This document shows, piece by piece, positions 25,303-33,569 of a stretch of DNA of 64,000 nt. The stretch's first letter is position 1. Each line of letters opens with the position of its first letter. This stretch comes from Streptomyces sp. NBC_00344 (lineage in GTDB: Bacteria > Actinomycetota > Actinomycetes > Streptomycetales > Streptomycetaceae), in contig NZ_CP107996.1 in the NCBI RefSeq assembly GCF_036088315.1, positions 5,477,501 to 5,541,500 on the forward strand. Direction: 5' to 3'. The translations under genes and the position numbers were made by a program. The notes beneath the pieces were generated by a model. That model did not search any database. It was not told where the DNA came from and saw only the letters and a program-made list of their open reading frames with translations.

Positions 25303-25701
25303 TCAGGCCTCCTCTGTCAGCAGCGGGTATACGCCGTTCTCATCGTGGTCCTCCCGTCCGGTGACCGGAGGGTTGAAGACGCATACGCAGTGGAAATCGG
25401 TCTTCGGGCGCAGGGTGTGCTTCTCGTGCCCGTTGAGCAGGTACATGGTTCCCGGCTCGATCCAGTGGACCTCACCGGTGTCGTCGTTGGTGAGCTCCGC
25501 CTCACCCTGGGTGCAGAGCACGGCCTCGATGTGATTGGCGTACCACATCGACGTCTCGGTTCCCGCGTACAGGATGGTCTCGTGCAGTGAGAAGCCGACC
25601 TTCTCCTTGGCAAGCACGATGCGCTTGCTCTCCCAGGTACCCGACTTGGACTTGATGTGCCGGTCGGTTCCCTCGACGTCCTTGAATGATCGGACAATCA
25701 C
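25303..25701 (-). CDS. ectC: L-ectoine synthase
   Basis: This 132-residue cupin cyclises N-gamma-acetyl-L-2,4-diaminobutyrate to ectoine. The sequence starts [14 protein letters not shown] and contains [19 protein letters not shown] and [11 protein letters not shown] segments with the conserved HYxNHxE-type metal/substrate residues, then [15 protein letters not shown]. The length is exactly that of known EctC proteins. It sits between ectB (37-bp gap) and ectD. Confidence 0.97.
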   Translation of the reverse strand: MIVRSFKDVEGTDRHIKSKSGTWESKRIVLAKEKVGFSLHETILYAGTETSMWYANHIEAVLCTQGEAELTNDDTGEVHWIEPGTMYLLNGHEKHTLRPKTDFHCVCVFNPPVTGREDHDENGVYPLLTEEA

Positions 25702-25738
25702 GGTGACTTGAGCCTTTCTGTGTTACGGGTGTTACGGG

Positions 25739-27007
25739 TCAGGCGGTCTCGCGGACGGAGCGGGCCAGGATGCGCAGCCCCTCGTCCAGTTCTCCGGGGG
25801 AGATGGTCAGTGCGGGCAGCAGCTTCACGACCTCGCTCTGCGGCCCGGACGTCTCCAGGAGCATGCCGAGCTCGAAGGCGCGCCGGCAGACAGCCGTGGC
25901 GCGGGTCTTGTCATCGAACTCGATGCCCCAGACCAGGCCGCGGCCGCGGAAGCTCACGCCGGCCCCTTCGTTCTCGTCGACGATGGCGAGCAGCGCGCGC
26001 TCGACCTGCTCACCGCGGGCCAGCGTCTGCTTCTCCATCTGGCCGTCGGCCCAGTAGGTGTCGAGGGCGGCGGCAGCGGTGACGAACGCCGGGTTGTTGC
26101 CGCGGAAGGTGCCGTTGTGCTCGCCCGGCTCCCAGATGTCGAGCTCGGCGTTGAACAGCACCAGCGCCATGGGCATGCCGTAGCCGCTGATGGACTTCGA
26201 CAGCGTGACGATGTCGGGCTTGATGCCGGCCTCCTCGAAGGAGAAGAAGCCGCCGGTACGGCCGCAGCCCATCTGGATGTCGTCGACGATCAGCAGCATG
26301 TCCTGGCGGTGGCACAGGTCCTGCAGCGCGCGCAGCCACTCGGCGCGGGCGACGTTGATACCGCCCTCGCCCTGCACCGTCTCGACGATGACCGCGGCGG
26401 GCTTGTTGAGGCCCGAGCCCTGGTCCTCGAGGAGCCGCTCGAACCAGATGAAGTCCTCGACGGTGCCGTCGAAGTAGTTGTCGAACGGCATCGGGGTGCC
26501 GTGCACCAGCGGTATGCCGGCGCCGGCCCGCTTGAAGGCGTTGCCGGTGACGGCCAGCGAGCCCAGCGACATGCCGTGGAAAGCGTTGGTGAACGAGACC
26601 ACGGACTCGCGGCCCTTCACCTTGCGGGCCAGCTTCAGTGCCGACTCGACGGCGTTGGTCCCTGTCGGGCCGGGGAACATCACCTTGTACGGCAGGTCAC
26701 GCGGGCGCAGGATCGTGTTCTGGAAGGACTCCAGGAACGCGCGTTTCGCGGTGGTGGCCATGTCCAGGCCGTGGGTGATGCCGTCGCGCTCTATGTAGTC
26801 GATGAGCGCGCGTTTCAGCACCGGGTTGTTGTGGCCGTAGTTGAGCGAACCGGCACCGGCGAAGAAGTCGAGGTAGGTGTGGCCGTCCTCATCGCGGAGG
26901 TAGCTGCCCTGCGCGGTGTCGAACACTGCGGGCCAGCTGCGGCAGTAGCTGCGTACCTCGGACTCCAGGGTCTCGAAGACGCTCAGGGCGGGCGGGGTGA
27001 TAGTCAC
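25739..27007 (-). CDS. ectB: L-2,4-diaminobutyrate:2-oxoglutarate transaminase
   Basis: The 422-residue class III aminotransferase converts L-aspartate beta-semialdehyde to L-2,4-diaminobutyrate with glutamate as donor. Diagnostic blocks are YLDFFAGAGSLNYGHNNP near residue 46, the cofactor aspartate in LLIVDDIQMGCGRTG and the PLP lysine in VTLSKSISGYGMPMA near residue 270. It is the second gene of the operon, 30 bp after ectA. Confidence 0.97.
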   Translation of the reverse strand: MTITPPALSVFETLESEVRSYCRSWPAVFDTAQGSYLRDEDGHTYLDFFAGAGSLNYGHNNPVLKRALIDYIERDGITHGLDMATTAKRAFLESFQNTILRPRDLPYKVMFPGPTGTNAVESALKLARKVKGRESVVSFTNAFHGMSLGSLAVTGNAFKRAGAGIPLVHGTPMPFDNYFDGTVEDFIWFERLLEDQGSGLNKPAAVIVETVQGEGGINVARAEWLRALQDLCHRQDMLLIVDDIQMGCGRTGGFFSFEEAGIKPDIVTLSKSISGYGMPMALVLFNAELDIWEPGEHNGTFRGNNPAFVTAAAALDTYWADGQMEKQTLARGEQVERALLAIVDENEGAGVSFRGRGLVWGIEFDDKTRATAVCRRAFELGMLLETSGPQSEVVKLLPALTISPGELDEGLRILARSVRETA

Positions 27008-27037
27008 AGCAGGTCTCCTGGGGTGGGGGGAAGTCAG

Positions 27038-27568
27038 TCAGGCCGAGACGGGGCTGATGCGGTACAGCACTTCCGGCTGGTGCGTCCCCTCGGGGAACAG
27101 CCCGCCGTCGAAGAGCACCTCACGCTTCAGTGACGCTCCGTGGCGCTCGGCGTACGAGCTGAACAGCCGGTCGGACGCGGTGTTGTCCGGCGCGACAGTG
27201 GTCTCGATCTCGCGGACCACTCCGCCTGCGGTGACCTTCGCGGTCAGCGCGTCCAGCAGAACACCTGCCAGGCCGCGGCCCCGGTGAGCGCCGTCGACGG
27301 CGACCTGCCAGACGACCAGCGCCTCGGGGCGGCTCGGGCGGAGGTATCCGGTGACGAAGCCGATGGGCTCGCCGTCCGATCCGCGCGCCACCACAGAGGT
27401 CTCTGCGAAGTCGCGACACCACAGCAGATAGCTGTACGAGGAGTTCAGGTCGAGCACCTCGGAGTCGCGGGCGATACGCCAGATCGCGGCCCCATCCTCC
27501 ACTCGTGGGGTGTCTATCTCCGGGAATTCGCTTCGGGCACGTACAAGGTCTTCTTGCGCGGCGGTCAT
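27038..27568 (-). CDS. ectA: L-2,4-diaminobutyrate N-gamma-acetyltransferase
   Basis: The 176-residue GNAT enzyme has the acetyl-CoA loop DGAHRGRGLAGVLLDAL (about 92-108) and the EctA-type SSYSYLLWCRDFAETSVVA segment. It makes the substrate of ectoine synthase. The ATG at 27568 has no ribosome site; the upstream AATTTTC tract suggests a leaderless or nearly leaderless transcript. Ectoines protect against salt and heat, so osmotic induction is expected. Confidence 0.96.
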   Translation of the reverse strand: MTAAQEDLVRARSEFPEIDTPRVEDGAAIWRIARDSEVLDLNSSYSYLLWCRDFAETSVVARGSDGEPIGFVTGYLRPSRPEALVVWQVAVDGAHRGRGLAGVLLDALTAKVTAGGVVREIETTVAPDNTASDRLFSSYAERHGASLKREVLFDGGLFPEGTHQPEVLYRISPVSA

Positions 27569-27956
27569 GTCGAGAAAATTTACCCAGCAAATTCAAAAAA
27601 TGCATTCGGGGAGGGGGTTGGCTCCACGATTGGATCGTGCTATCGCGCGTGCGCGGGCTGAGCGTGCTAGGGTCGCAAATATGGCTGATTTGTCCCGGAA
27701 TTTACGGGCAAAATGATCACCTTGTGGAGTCGGTCACATGTCTGGAACCGATCGGAAGTGTGTCCGAAACGCGCTAGTCGGACCCGTTGAAAATTGAGCG
27801 TTTGAGGTCCGAAAAAGCGGGCAGAAGAATCCGGGTAGCCGTTCTGGAAAAGGCCGGTATTCTGCATTCCCTAATTCTCTTCGGAAATCCTGGTGCGGGC
27901 CGCCGTTTTTTATTGCCCTGCTCGTGCTCGGCTGCGGCCCGCTCCGGAAATGAACC
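27569..27956. promoter_or_regulatory. AT-rich upstream region of the ectoine operon
   Basis: About 390 bp without a credible gene. The 150 bp next to ectA are unusually AT-rich for this chromosome (for example AAAATTTACCC and ATTCAAAAAATGC) and include a TAAATT -10 candidate eight bases before the ectA ATG. TTGTCCCG...CGGGCAA around 27690-27710 is an imperfect inverted repeat that could be an operator. At the far end, GCGGGCCGC (27895-27903) and GCGGCCCGC (27934-27942) are 9-bp complementary arms spanning a T-run, possibly the end of the aminotransferase transcript. Confidence 0.5.
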
Positions 27957-29063
27957 TCAGCCGTTCTGCCACACCGCGGAGACCGCGCCGCGGGCCGCAT
28001 CGAGGTGGACTTCCGCACCCGGCCCCCCGAGCGCGGCACCCAGTGCCGCCAGCGAGGAGCTCACCGCGTCCTGATTCGCGTCCGGGCCGTAGTGATTGAT
28101 CCGGATCATCTCCTTGGCCAGCGCCCCGCCACCCGCGATGAGCGGCAGTCCCGGATCGGTGGCCAAGGCCTTCGCGACCAGCTCCGATGCGTCGGCGCGT
28201 TCCGGAACGCGCAGCGTGGTGGCGACGGGGGCCGCGTCCGCAGCCGCGTGGACGTACGGCTCGAAACCGCCGCCCAGCGCCAGCACGCCCGCCCTGGTGG
28301 CTGCCGCCGCCCGCGCGTGCCGCTCCATGACCGCGTCCTGGCCCTCCGACCCGATCCGCTCCAGACATGCCTCCAGGGCCAGCATCTCCAGCTGCGCCGG
28401 CGCGTGCGGCAGCGCCTTGCGGCCGCCGTCGATCCAGCGTTCCTTCCAATCCAGCAGCGAGAGGTACGAGCGCCGCGGGGCCTGCGGGTTCTCCGCGAAC
28501 CGCTGCCAGGCCCGCGCGCTCACCGCGACGGCCGACACCCCCGCGGGCCCGCCCATCGCCTTCTGGGCTCCGATCACGCACAGGTCCACCCCCCAGGCGT
28601 CCGGCAGCAGCGGCTCGGCGCCCACCGACGCGACCGCGTCGACCATGAAGAGGGCGCCATGTGCGCGTACGGCCTCTCCGATCTCCGCGACCGGGTTGGT
28701 GTTGCCGGTCGCGGCCTCGGCGTGGACCAGGGAGACGAACGCGGTCTCCGGGTGAGCGGCGAGGGCCTCACGTACCTGCTCGGCGGTGACCGCGGTGTGG
28801 AAGGGCACGCTCAGATCGACCACGGTGACCCCGCAGTCGCGCAGCCAGTTGCCGAAGGTCTGGCCGTAGGGGCCGGTGATCACGTTGAGTGCGGTCGATC
28901 CCGGCCTGGCGGCGGACCTGATGCAGCCCTCCAGGGGCAGCAGGGCCTCACCCTGCATGATCACGATGTCCTGCTCCGTGGAGAGCAGTGCGGCGACCTG
29001 GCGTTCGATGGCGGCGAAGTGCGCCGGGGTGAGCGGGGAGAGGTCCAGGAAGGGGTGCGTCAC
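27957..29063 (-). CDS. Class V aminotransferase (alanine-glyoxylate / serine-pyruvate type)
   Basis: The 368-residue fold-type I PLP enzyme has its lysine in VIGAQKAMGGPAGVS near residue 187 and the aspartate in LFMVDAVASVGAE. Blocks ITGPYGQTFGNWL and VHAEAATGNTNPV match the alanine-glyoxylate/serine-pyruvate aminotransferase group. Length fits when GTG 29063 (after GAGAG) is the start; the long N-terminal extension in the open frame crosses a tandem repeat and is not coding. It may work in glyoxylate, serine or purine-nitrogen metabolism; the substrate is not fixed by sequence. Confidence 0.85.
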   Translation of the reverse strand: MTHPFLDLSPLTPAHFAAIERQVAALLSTEQDIVIMQGEALLPLEGCIRSAARPGSTALNVITGPYGQTFGNWLRDCGVTVVDLSVPFHTAVTAEQVREALAAHPETAFVSLVHAEAATGNTNPVAEIGEAVRAHGALFMVDAVASVGAEPLLPDAWGVDLCVIGAQKAMGGPAGVSAVAVSARAWQRFAENPQAPRRSYLSLLDWKERWIDGGRKALPHAPAQLEMLALEACLERIGSEGQDAVMERHARAAAATRAGVLALGGGFEPYVHAAADAAPVATTLRVPERADASELVAKALATDPGLPLIAGGGALAKEMIRINHYGPDANQDAVSSSLAALGAALGGPGAEVHLDAARGAVSAVWQNG

Positions 29064-29180
29064 GGCGGTGCTCTCTTCGCGAGTTCGTTCGGGCTGCCGG
29101 TCCGATGGTACTGAGGGCGATCCGGCGCCGTGGCAGGCGCCATTCGCCACATCGCGACGCCCGGCGCTCACTTTTGCCGC

Positions 29181-29280
29181 ACCGGCCCCTGGCCCCGGTA
29201 CGGCCGGCCCGAGGGCCTCCGGCCGGCCGTACCGGCCCCTGGCCCCGGTACGGCCGGCCCGAGGGCCTCCGGCCGGCCCG
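29181..29280. repeat. 50-bp direct tandem repeat with strong hairpin potential
   Basis: Units 29181-29230 and 29231-29280 are identical over their first 48 bases. Across the junction, 29221-29235 (GGCCGGCCGTACCGG) and 29245-29259 are perfect 15-bp complementary arms around a 9-base loop. The repeat lies in the 287-bp divergent region between the aminotransferase and the amidohydrolase, ending 57 bp before the latter's -10. Rho-independent termination is not expected between divergent starts, so its role is unclear. Confidence 0.85.
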
Positions 29281-29337
29281 CACGGAGCACGCACCGGACT
29301 CTGCTCCGCCACGGGCAGACACTGCCAGGACAGCCCT

Positions 29338-29343
29338 TAGGGT
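29338..29343 (+). promoter_or_regulatory. Leaderless-type -10 element of the amidohydrolase
   Basis: TAGGGT is followed by exactly seven bases and then the ATG at 29351. The TANNNT-N7-ATG layout predicts that transcription begins at the start codon. No ribosome site is present, which agrees. Confidence 0.6.
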
Positions 29344-29350
29344 CGGACTC

Positions 29351-30436
29351 ATGAGCGATCACACGGTGCTGCATGTGAAGGGGCGGGTGCTGACCGGACC
29401 CGAGGACGTCAGGGACGAGCTGTGGGTGGTCGGCGGGCGGATCACCTACGAGCGCCCGGCGGGCGAAACGCTCACGGTGCGGGGCTGGGTCCTGCCGGGC
29501 CTGGTGGACGCCCACTGCCATGTGGGGCTCGGCGCGGAGGGCGCTGTCGACGCCGGCACCACGGAGAAGCAGGCGCTCACCGAGCGGGCGATCGGAGCGC
29601 TGCTGCTCCGGGACGCCGGGTCGCCGTCCGACACCCGCTGGATCGACGACCGCGCCGACCTCCCGAAGATCATCCGAGCCGGCCGGCACATTGCCCGCAC
29701 CCGCCGCTACATCCGTAACTTCGCCCATGAGATCGAGCCGGGGGATCTGGTCGCCTATGTCGCCCAGGAGGCCCGCCGCGGGGACGGCTGGGTCAAACTC
29801 GTCGGCGACTGGATCGACCGGGACGCCGGCGATCTGGCGGCCTGCTGGCCGCGCGGCGAGGTGGAGGCAGCCATCGCGGAGGCGCACCGGCTCGGGGCCC
29901 GGGTCACCGCCCACTGCTTCGCCGAGGACTCGCTGCGCGATCTCGTGGAAGCCGGCATCGACTGCATCGAACACGCCACGGGCCTGACCGAGGAGACCAT
30001 CCCGCTCTTCGCCGAGCGAGGCGTCGCGATCGTCCCCACGCTGGTCAACATCGCGACCTTCCCGAAGCTCGCCGCGGGCGGCGAGTCCCGGTTCCCCCGC
30101 TGGTCGGCGCATATGCGGCGGCTGTACGACAGCCGTTACGACACCGTGCGCTCGGCGTACGACGCGGGCATCCCGGTCTTCGCCGGCACCGATGCCGGCG
30201 GCTCGCTGCCGCACGGTCTGGTCGCGGCCGAGGTGGCCGAGCTGGTGAAGGCGGGGATCCCGGCCGTGGACGCCCTCTCGGCGGCCTGCTGGGGGGCGCG
30301 GGAGTGGTTGGGGCGGTCCTCGCTCGCGGAGGGGGCGGCCGCGGACTTCGTGGTGTACGCGGCGGATCCCCGGCTGGACGTGACGGTACTGGCGCGGCCG
30401 CACCGGGTGGTGCTCAACGGGCGGGTGGTCGACTGA
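29351..30436 (+). CDS. Metal-dependent amidohydrolase (imidazolonepropionase-like)
   Basis: The 361-residue TIM-barrel amidohydrolase has the H-x-H metal motif in LPGLVDAHCHVG (near 52), a candidate carbamylated lysine in DGWVKLVGD (near 158), histidines in VTAHCF and CIEHATG, and the aspartate in FAGTDAGGS. The N- and C-terminal beta-sandwich parts frame the barrel. This group includes imidazolonepropionase-like and Xaa-Pro dipeptidase-like enzymes. It appears to be transcribed alone from a leaderless promoter. Substrate unknown. Confidence 0.88.
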   Translation: MSDHTVLHVKGRVLTGPEDVRDELWVVGGRITYERPAGETLTVRGWVLPGLVDAHCHVGLGAEGAVDAGTTEKQALTERAIGALLLRDAGSPSDTRWIDDRADLPKIIRAGRHIARTRRYIRNFAHEIEPGDLVAYVAQEARRGDGWVKLVGDWIDRDAGDLAACWPRGEVEAAIAEAHRLGARVTAHCFAEDSLRDLVEAGIDCIEHATGLTEETIPLFAERGVAIVPTLVNIATFPKLAAGGESRFPRWSAHMRRLYDSRYDTVRSAYDAGIPVFAGTDAGGSLPHGLVAAEVAELVKAGIPAVDALSAACWGAREWLGRSSLAEGAAADFVVYAADPRLDVTVLARPHRVVLNGRVVD

Positions 30437-30850
30437 CCCCGCAGCGCTGGTTCCGACAGCCCGTGGGCCCCGCAGCCCGGTAGCCCGTCCGCCCGTCGGG
30501 TTCCGGGCGCCCCGGGTCCGACATCCCGCCCGGTCCCGCGGCTGCCGCCCCTGCACCGGGTTGACCGGGCGTTACGGGATGCCCTCACCGCTCGTTGGTG
30601 TGGGTTCCGCTCCGCCTGGGGTCACCGGCGCACCACCTCGGGCCGCCACAGCGGCACCGCAGAGGCACACATGTTCCTTTTTATTCGAAAAGAAGCGCGG
30701 AAACGCCACTTTGGAGTGAACTCACGTCGGGTTGCCGCCCGTTCACTCTCGGTGCGTAAAGATTTCGGTGTCCCGATCGCCCGGGTGCCCACGAAGTCCC
30801 CGTGAGCGCGCCCCCGGCGACGTCATGTCTCTTGTGGGGGTTCCACCGCC
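30437..30850. promoter_or_regulatory. Upstream region of the LAETG protein gene
   Basis: 414 bp without a gene. The left half is plain GC-rich spacer. The right half has an AT-rich patch (30670-30692) followed by GAGTGAAC (30714-30721) and its exact complement GTTCACTC (30741-30748), 19 bases apart. Within it AGTGAACTCAC (30715-30725) resembles the AGTGA-N-TCAC half-sites bound by the developmental regulator BldD. Functional assignment is tentative. Confidence 0.35.
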
Positions 30851-31828
30851 TTGAACAGCAACACCTTCCGTATGCCCGCACGCCGCAGCGCCGCCGCCCT
30901 GGTGGTTGCCGCGCTGGCCGCAGGTCCCGCGGCCCTTCTCGCCGCGGCCCCGGCGCAGGCAGCCACCGGCGGTGACGGAAAGGCGAGTGCCGTCGTGCTC
31001 CGTACCGGGCTCGATGTCTCGCTGCTCAACAGGACCGTCGATGTACCGCTGGAGGTCGCGCTCAACGAGGTACAGGCCCCGGCGAGCGCCGACAGGACCG
31101 CGCTGACCGCGAAGCTGGACGGAGTGGACCACGGTCATCCCTTCAGCCTCCTGCGCGCCGATGTCGCCACCGCGAAGGCCACCGTCGACGCGCACCGGGC
31201 CGAGGGGTACGCCAATCTCGCCCATGCCCGGGTTCATGTGCCCGGGCTGCCCCTGCTCTCCCTGATCGAGGCCGAGAAGGTCACATCGAAGGCGGAGTGC
31301 GTGGTGGGCAGGCACCCGCACGCCGAGTCGAACGTGCTCGGGCGGGTCACCGTGCTCGGCAAGCGGGTCACCCTCTCCGCCGGTGGCACGACCCGGGTCG
31401 AAGTGCCCGGAGTCGGTGAGGTGAGGCTCGATCTCTCGAACACGAGCACCACGTCCCGCACCGCGGCGGCCACCGCCCTGCGACTGCGGGTGTCGGTCAA
31501 TCCGCTCGAACTGAACGTCGCCGACGTACAGGGCGAGGTCACCCTCGCGCAGGCCACCTGTCAGTCGCCCCAGCCCCCGGCGCGCCACCACGGCGGCGAC
31601 CGGGCCACCCCGGCACCCGCCGTGCAGGCCCAGGACGCGGCCGACCCGGTGAAGGCGGAGCCGGCGGCCCCCGCGAAACCCGCTGCCGAGCCCAAGGCGA
31701 AGGAAAACCTCGCGGAGACCGGCGGCAGCTCCATGACGCCCTACATCGCGGGCGGCGCCCTGGCCCTGGTACTGGCCGGCGGAGGTGCACTCGTGGTCGC
31801 GCGCGGTCGCGGTCGCGACAGGGCCTGA
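30851..31828 (+). CDS. Secreted LAETG-motif (sortase E-type) cell-wall protein, SCO1860-like
   Basis: This 325-residue protein has a signal peptide (RRSAAALVVAALAAGPAALL, cleavage after AQA near residue 37), a globular beta-rich region (about 40-230), a Pro/Ala/Lys-rich wall-spanning linker (230-285) and a sorting signal: LAETG near 288, a hydrophobic helix and a basic tail RGRGRDRA. LAETG is recognised by class E sortases of Streptomyces, so the protein is probably anchored to peptidoglycan. The start is TTG 30851; ATG 30872 is an alternative. Biological role unknown. Confidence 0.85.
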   Translation: MNSNTFRMPARRSAAALVVAALAAGPAALLAAAPAQAATGGDGKASAVVLRTGLDVSLLNRTVDVPLEVALNEVQAPASADRTALTAKLDGVDHGHPFSLLRADVATAKATVDAHRAEGYANLAHARVHVPGLPLLSLIEAEKVTSKAECVVGRHPHAESNVLGRVTVLGKRVTLSAGGTTRVEVPGVGEVRLDLSNTSTTSRTAAATALRLRVSVNPLELNVADVQGEVTLAQATCQSPQPPARHHGGDRATPAPAVQAQDAADPVKAEPAAPAKPAAEPKAKENLAETGGSSMTPYIAGGALALVLAGGGALVVARGRGRDRA

Positions 31829-31891
31829 CACGGGGGGAGGCCGGGCCGCACGGGGGGTGCGGTCCCGGTCCTGCCCGAGCGGACCTGCCGG

Positions 31892-32956
31892 TCAGCGGCC
31901 GACGGCGGTCAGCGCCTGGTCCAGTGCCTGCAGAAAACGGTTGGTGGTCGGCCGGTCGCGGACGGCGAGCCGCAGCCACTCTGTTCCCAGCCCGGGGAAA
32001 GTGTCCCCGCGCCGGGCTGCGAACCCGAGACCGCGCAGCCGAGCACGGACCTCGTCGGCGCCTTTCATCCGTATCAGTACGAAGGGCCCCTCGGCCGCCT
32101 CCACCGTCCGTATCTCCTCGAACTCCGCGAGACCGGCCAGGAGATGGGCGCGGTCGGCCGCTATGCGCTGCGCCGCCCGGCCGGCCTCGGCGAGGGCCGG
32201 GGCCGCCGAGCACACCTCGGCGGCAGCGAGCGCCGGGGTGGAGACCGGCCAGAGCGGCTGCGCCTGTTCCAGCAGCTCGACTGTTCCGGGCTCGGCGAGC
32301 ACATAGCCGATCCGCAGTCCGGCGAGCCCCCAGGTCTTGGTGAGGCTGCGCAGCACTATCAGACCGGGGATGTCCGTACGGCCCGCCAGCGCCTCACGCT
32401 CATCGGGCACCGCGTCCATGAAGGCCTCGTCGACCACCAGTGTCCGTCCGGGGGCGGCGAGCGCCTCGAGACTCCCGGCCGGATGCAGTATCGACGTGGG
32501 GTTGGTCGGATTGCCCACCATCACCAGGTCGGCGGCCTCGGGGACCGCCGCGGGGTCGAGCCGGAAGCCGTTGCTCTCCTCCAGGAGCACACGTTCCACC
32601 GTGTGCCCGGCGTCGCGCAGCGCCGCCTCGGGTTCGGTGAACTGCGGATGGACGACCACCGGTCTGCGGACCGGCAGGGCACGCGCGATCAGCACGAACG
32701 CCTCGGCGGCGCCGGCCGTGAGCAGTACCCGGTCCTCGGGCAGCCCGTGCCGCTCGGCGACCGCGGCCCGTGCCGACCTGCCGTCGGGGTACGCGGCCAG
32801 CGAGGAGAGCGAATCGGCGATATGCGCCTTGAGCCAGTCGGGCGGGGTGCCGGCCCGGACATTGACCGCGAGATCGGTGAGGTGGCCCGGGCCGTGATCC
32901 CGTACCTCGGAGTCCCCGTGGTGGCGCAGATCGTGTGCGTCAGAGTGTGTGCGCAT
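31892..32956 (-). CDS. cobC: PLP-dependent threonine-phosphate decarboxylase-like protein (Rv2231c/CobC type)
   Basis: This 354-residue class I/II aminotransferase-fold enzyme has blocks VLLTAGAAEAFVLIARAL, VGNPTNPTS, TLVVDEAFMDAVPDE and the PLP lysine in VLRSLTKTWGLAGLRIGYV. In cobalamin synthesis, proteins of this family decarboxylate L-threonine-O-3-phosphate to the aminopropanol phosphate used by CobD/CbiB, which is encoded at 40 kb. The first 25 residues are His/Asp-rich (SDAHDLRHHGD). ATG 32956 overlaps the end of the upstream cobE-like gene by 17 bp; in-frame starts at 32965 and 32995 exist. Confidence 0.88.
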   Translation of the reverse strand: MRTHSDAHDLRHHGDSEVRDHGPGHLTDLAVNVRAGTPPDWLKAHIADSLSSLAAYPDGRSARAAVAERHGLPEDRVLLTAGAAEAFVLIARALPVRRPVVVHPQFTEPEAALRDAGHTVERVLLEESNGFRLDPAAVPEAADLVMVGNPTNPTSILHPAGSLEALAAPGRTLVVDEAFMDAVPDEREALAGRTDIPGLIVLRSLTKTWGLAGLRIGYVLAEPGTVELLEQAQPLWPVSTPALAAAEVCSAAPALAEAGRAAQRIAADRAHLLAGLAEFEEIRTVEAAEGPFVLIRMKGADEVRARLRGLGFAARRGDTFPGLGTEWLRLAVRDRPTTNRFLQALDQALTAVGR

Positions 32957-33464
32957 GGCTGCCATGGTGGTGATGGTGGTACCCCTCGTCCTCACCAGGG
33001 AAGTGGGGCTGCCGAGGAAGTTCCACTTTGTGCCCCGGCAGCGGCCGGCCGTCCTGTCGTCCGCGCGCCACCGCGCAGGTGGCCATGGGGGGCCTCCCCG
33101 CGGGCGACGACTTCCGCTTGGGCACGATCAGTTCGCCCCCGCCCGCCAGCGCGGAGGCCTCGGCGACGGACGGGGTGCCGACAGCGGCGAGGGCCGCGTC
33201 CGACGGGTTCGGCACACGGACCGCGGCGAGTTCGGCCGCGGTGTACGTCAGCAGAGCCACCCCCAGTGCCGCGGCCGCGCCCACGATGCCCGGCTCCGCG
33301 GCCCGGGTGTCGACGGTCGCGAGCGCGGTCACGCCGGAGGGCGAGAGCCCGGCTCCGCGCAGCGTTTCCTCGATCAGCCCGAGTACTTCGCCGGTGGCGA
33401 CGCCCCCGGAAGCCCCGACACCGACGACGAGGGGCGCAGGACGCGCGGTGACAGCATCGGACAC
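32940..33464 (-). CDS. cobE: CbiG C-terminal/CobE-type cobalamin biosynthesis protein with His-rich tail
   Basis: The 174-residue protein contains the CbiG-C/CobE domain: VVGVGASGGVATGEVLGLIEE, GIVGAAAALGVALLTYTAAEL and VAEASALAGGGELIVPKRKS, ending CAVAR. The domain takes part in ring contraction/acetaldehyde release steps of corrin synthesis. After the domain comes an unusual tail, GYHHHHHGSHAHTL. I chose GTG 33464 because GGGAGGGG lies nine bases upstream; ATG 33524 is also possible. Operon with cobC; divergent from the ZIP transporter. Confidence 0.82.
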   Translation of the reverse strand: MSDAVTARPAPLVVGVGASGGVATGEVLGLIEETLRGAGLSPSGVTALATVDTRAAEPGIVGAAAALGVALLTYTAAELAAVRVPNPSDAALAAVGTPSVAEASALAGGGELIVPKRKSSPAGRPPMATCAVARGRQDGRPLPGHKVELPRQPHFPGEDEGYHHHHHGSHAHTL

Positions 33465-33569
33465 GGGGCGGGCCCCTCCCGGCACGGTGGGGGAGCCGGT
33501 GTGCGGGACCGGCGTGAGAATCATGCGTGGACGTGCGCGACCGGGGTGCCATGGACTAAGCAGGGGCGC

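Noticed and set aside
27505..27777. Small plus-strand ORFs in front of ectA
   Set aside because: They have no ribosome site, atypical codon use and overlap the ectA 5' end antisense.
29181..29280. Possible CRISPR array
   Set aside because: There are only two contiguous copies with no spacers.
29064..29312. An N-terminal extension of the class V aminotransferase
   Set aside because: It consists of Arg/Gly/Pro repeats translated from the 50-bp tandem repeat; the GTG at 29063 has a ribosome site and matches family length.
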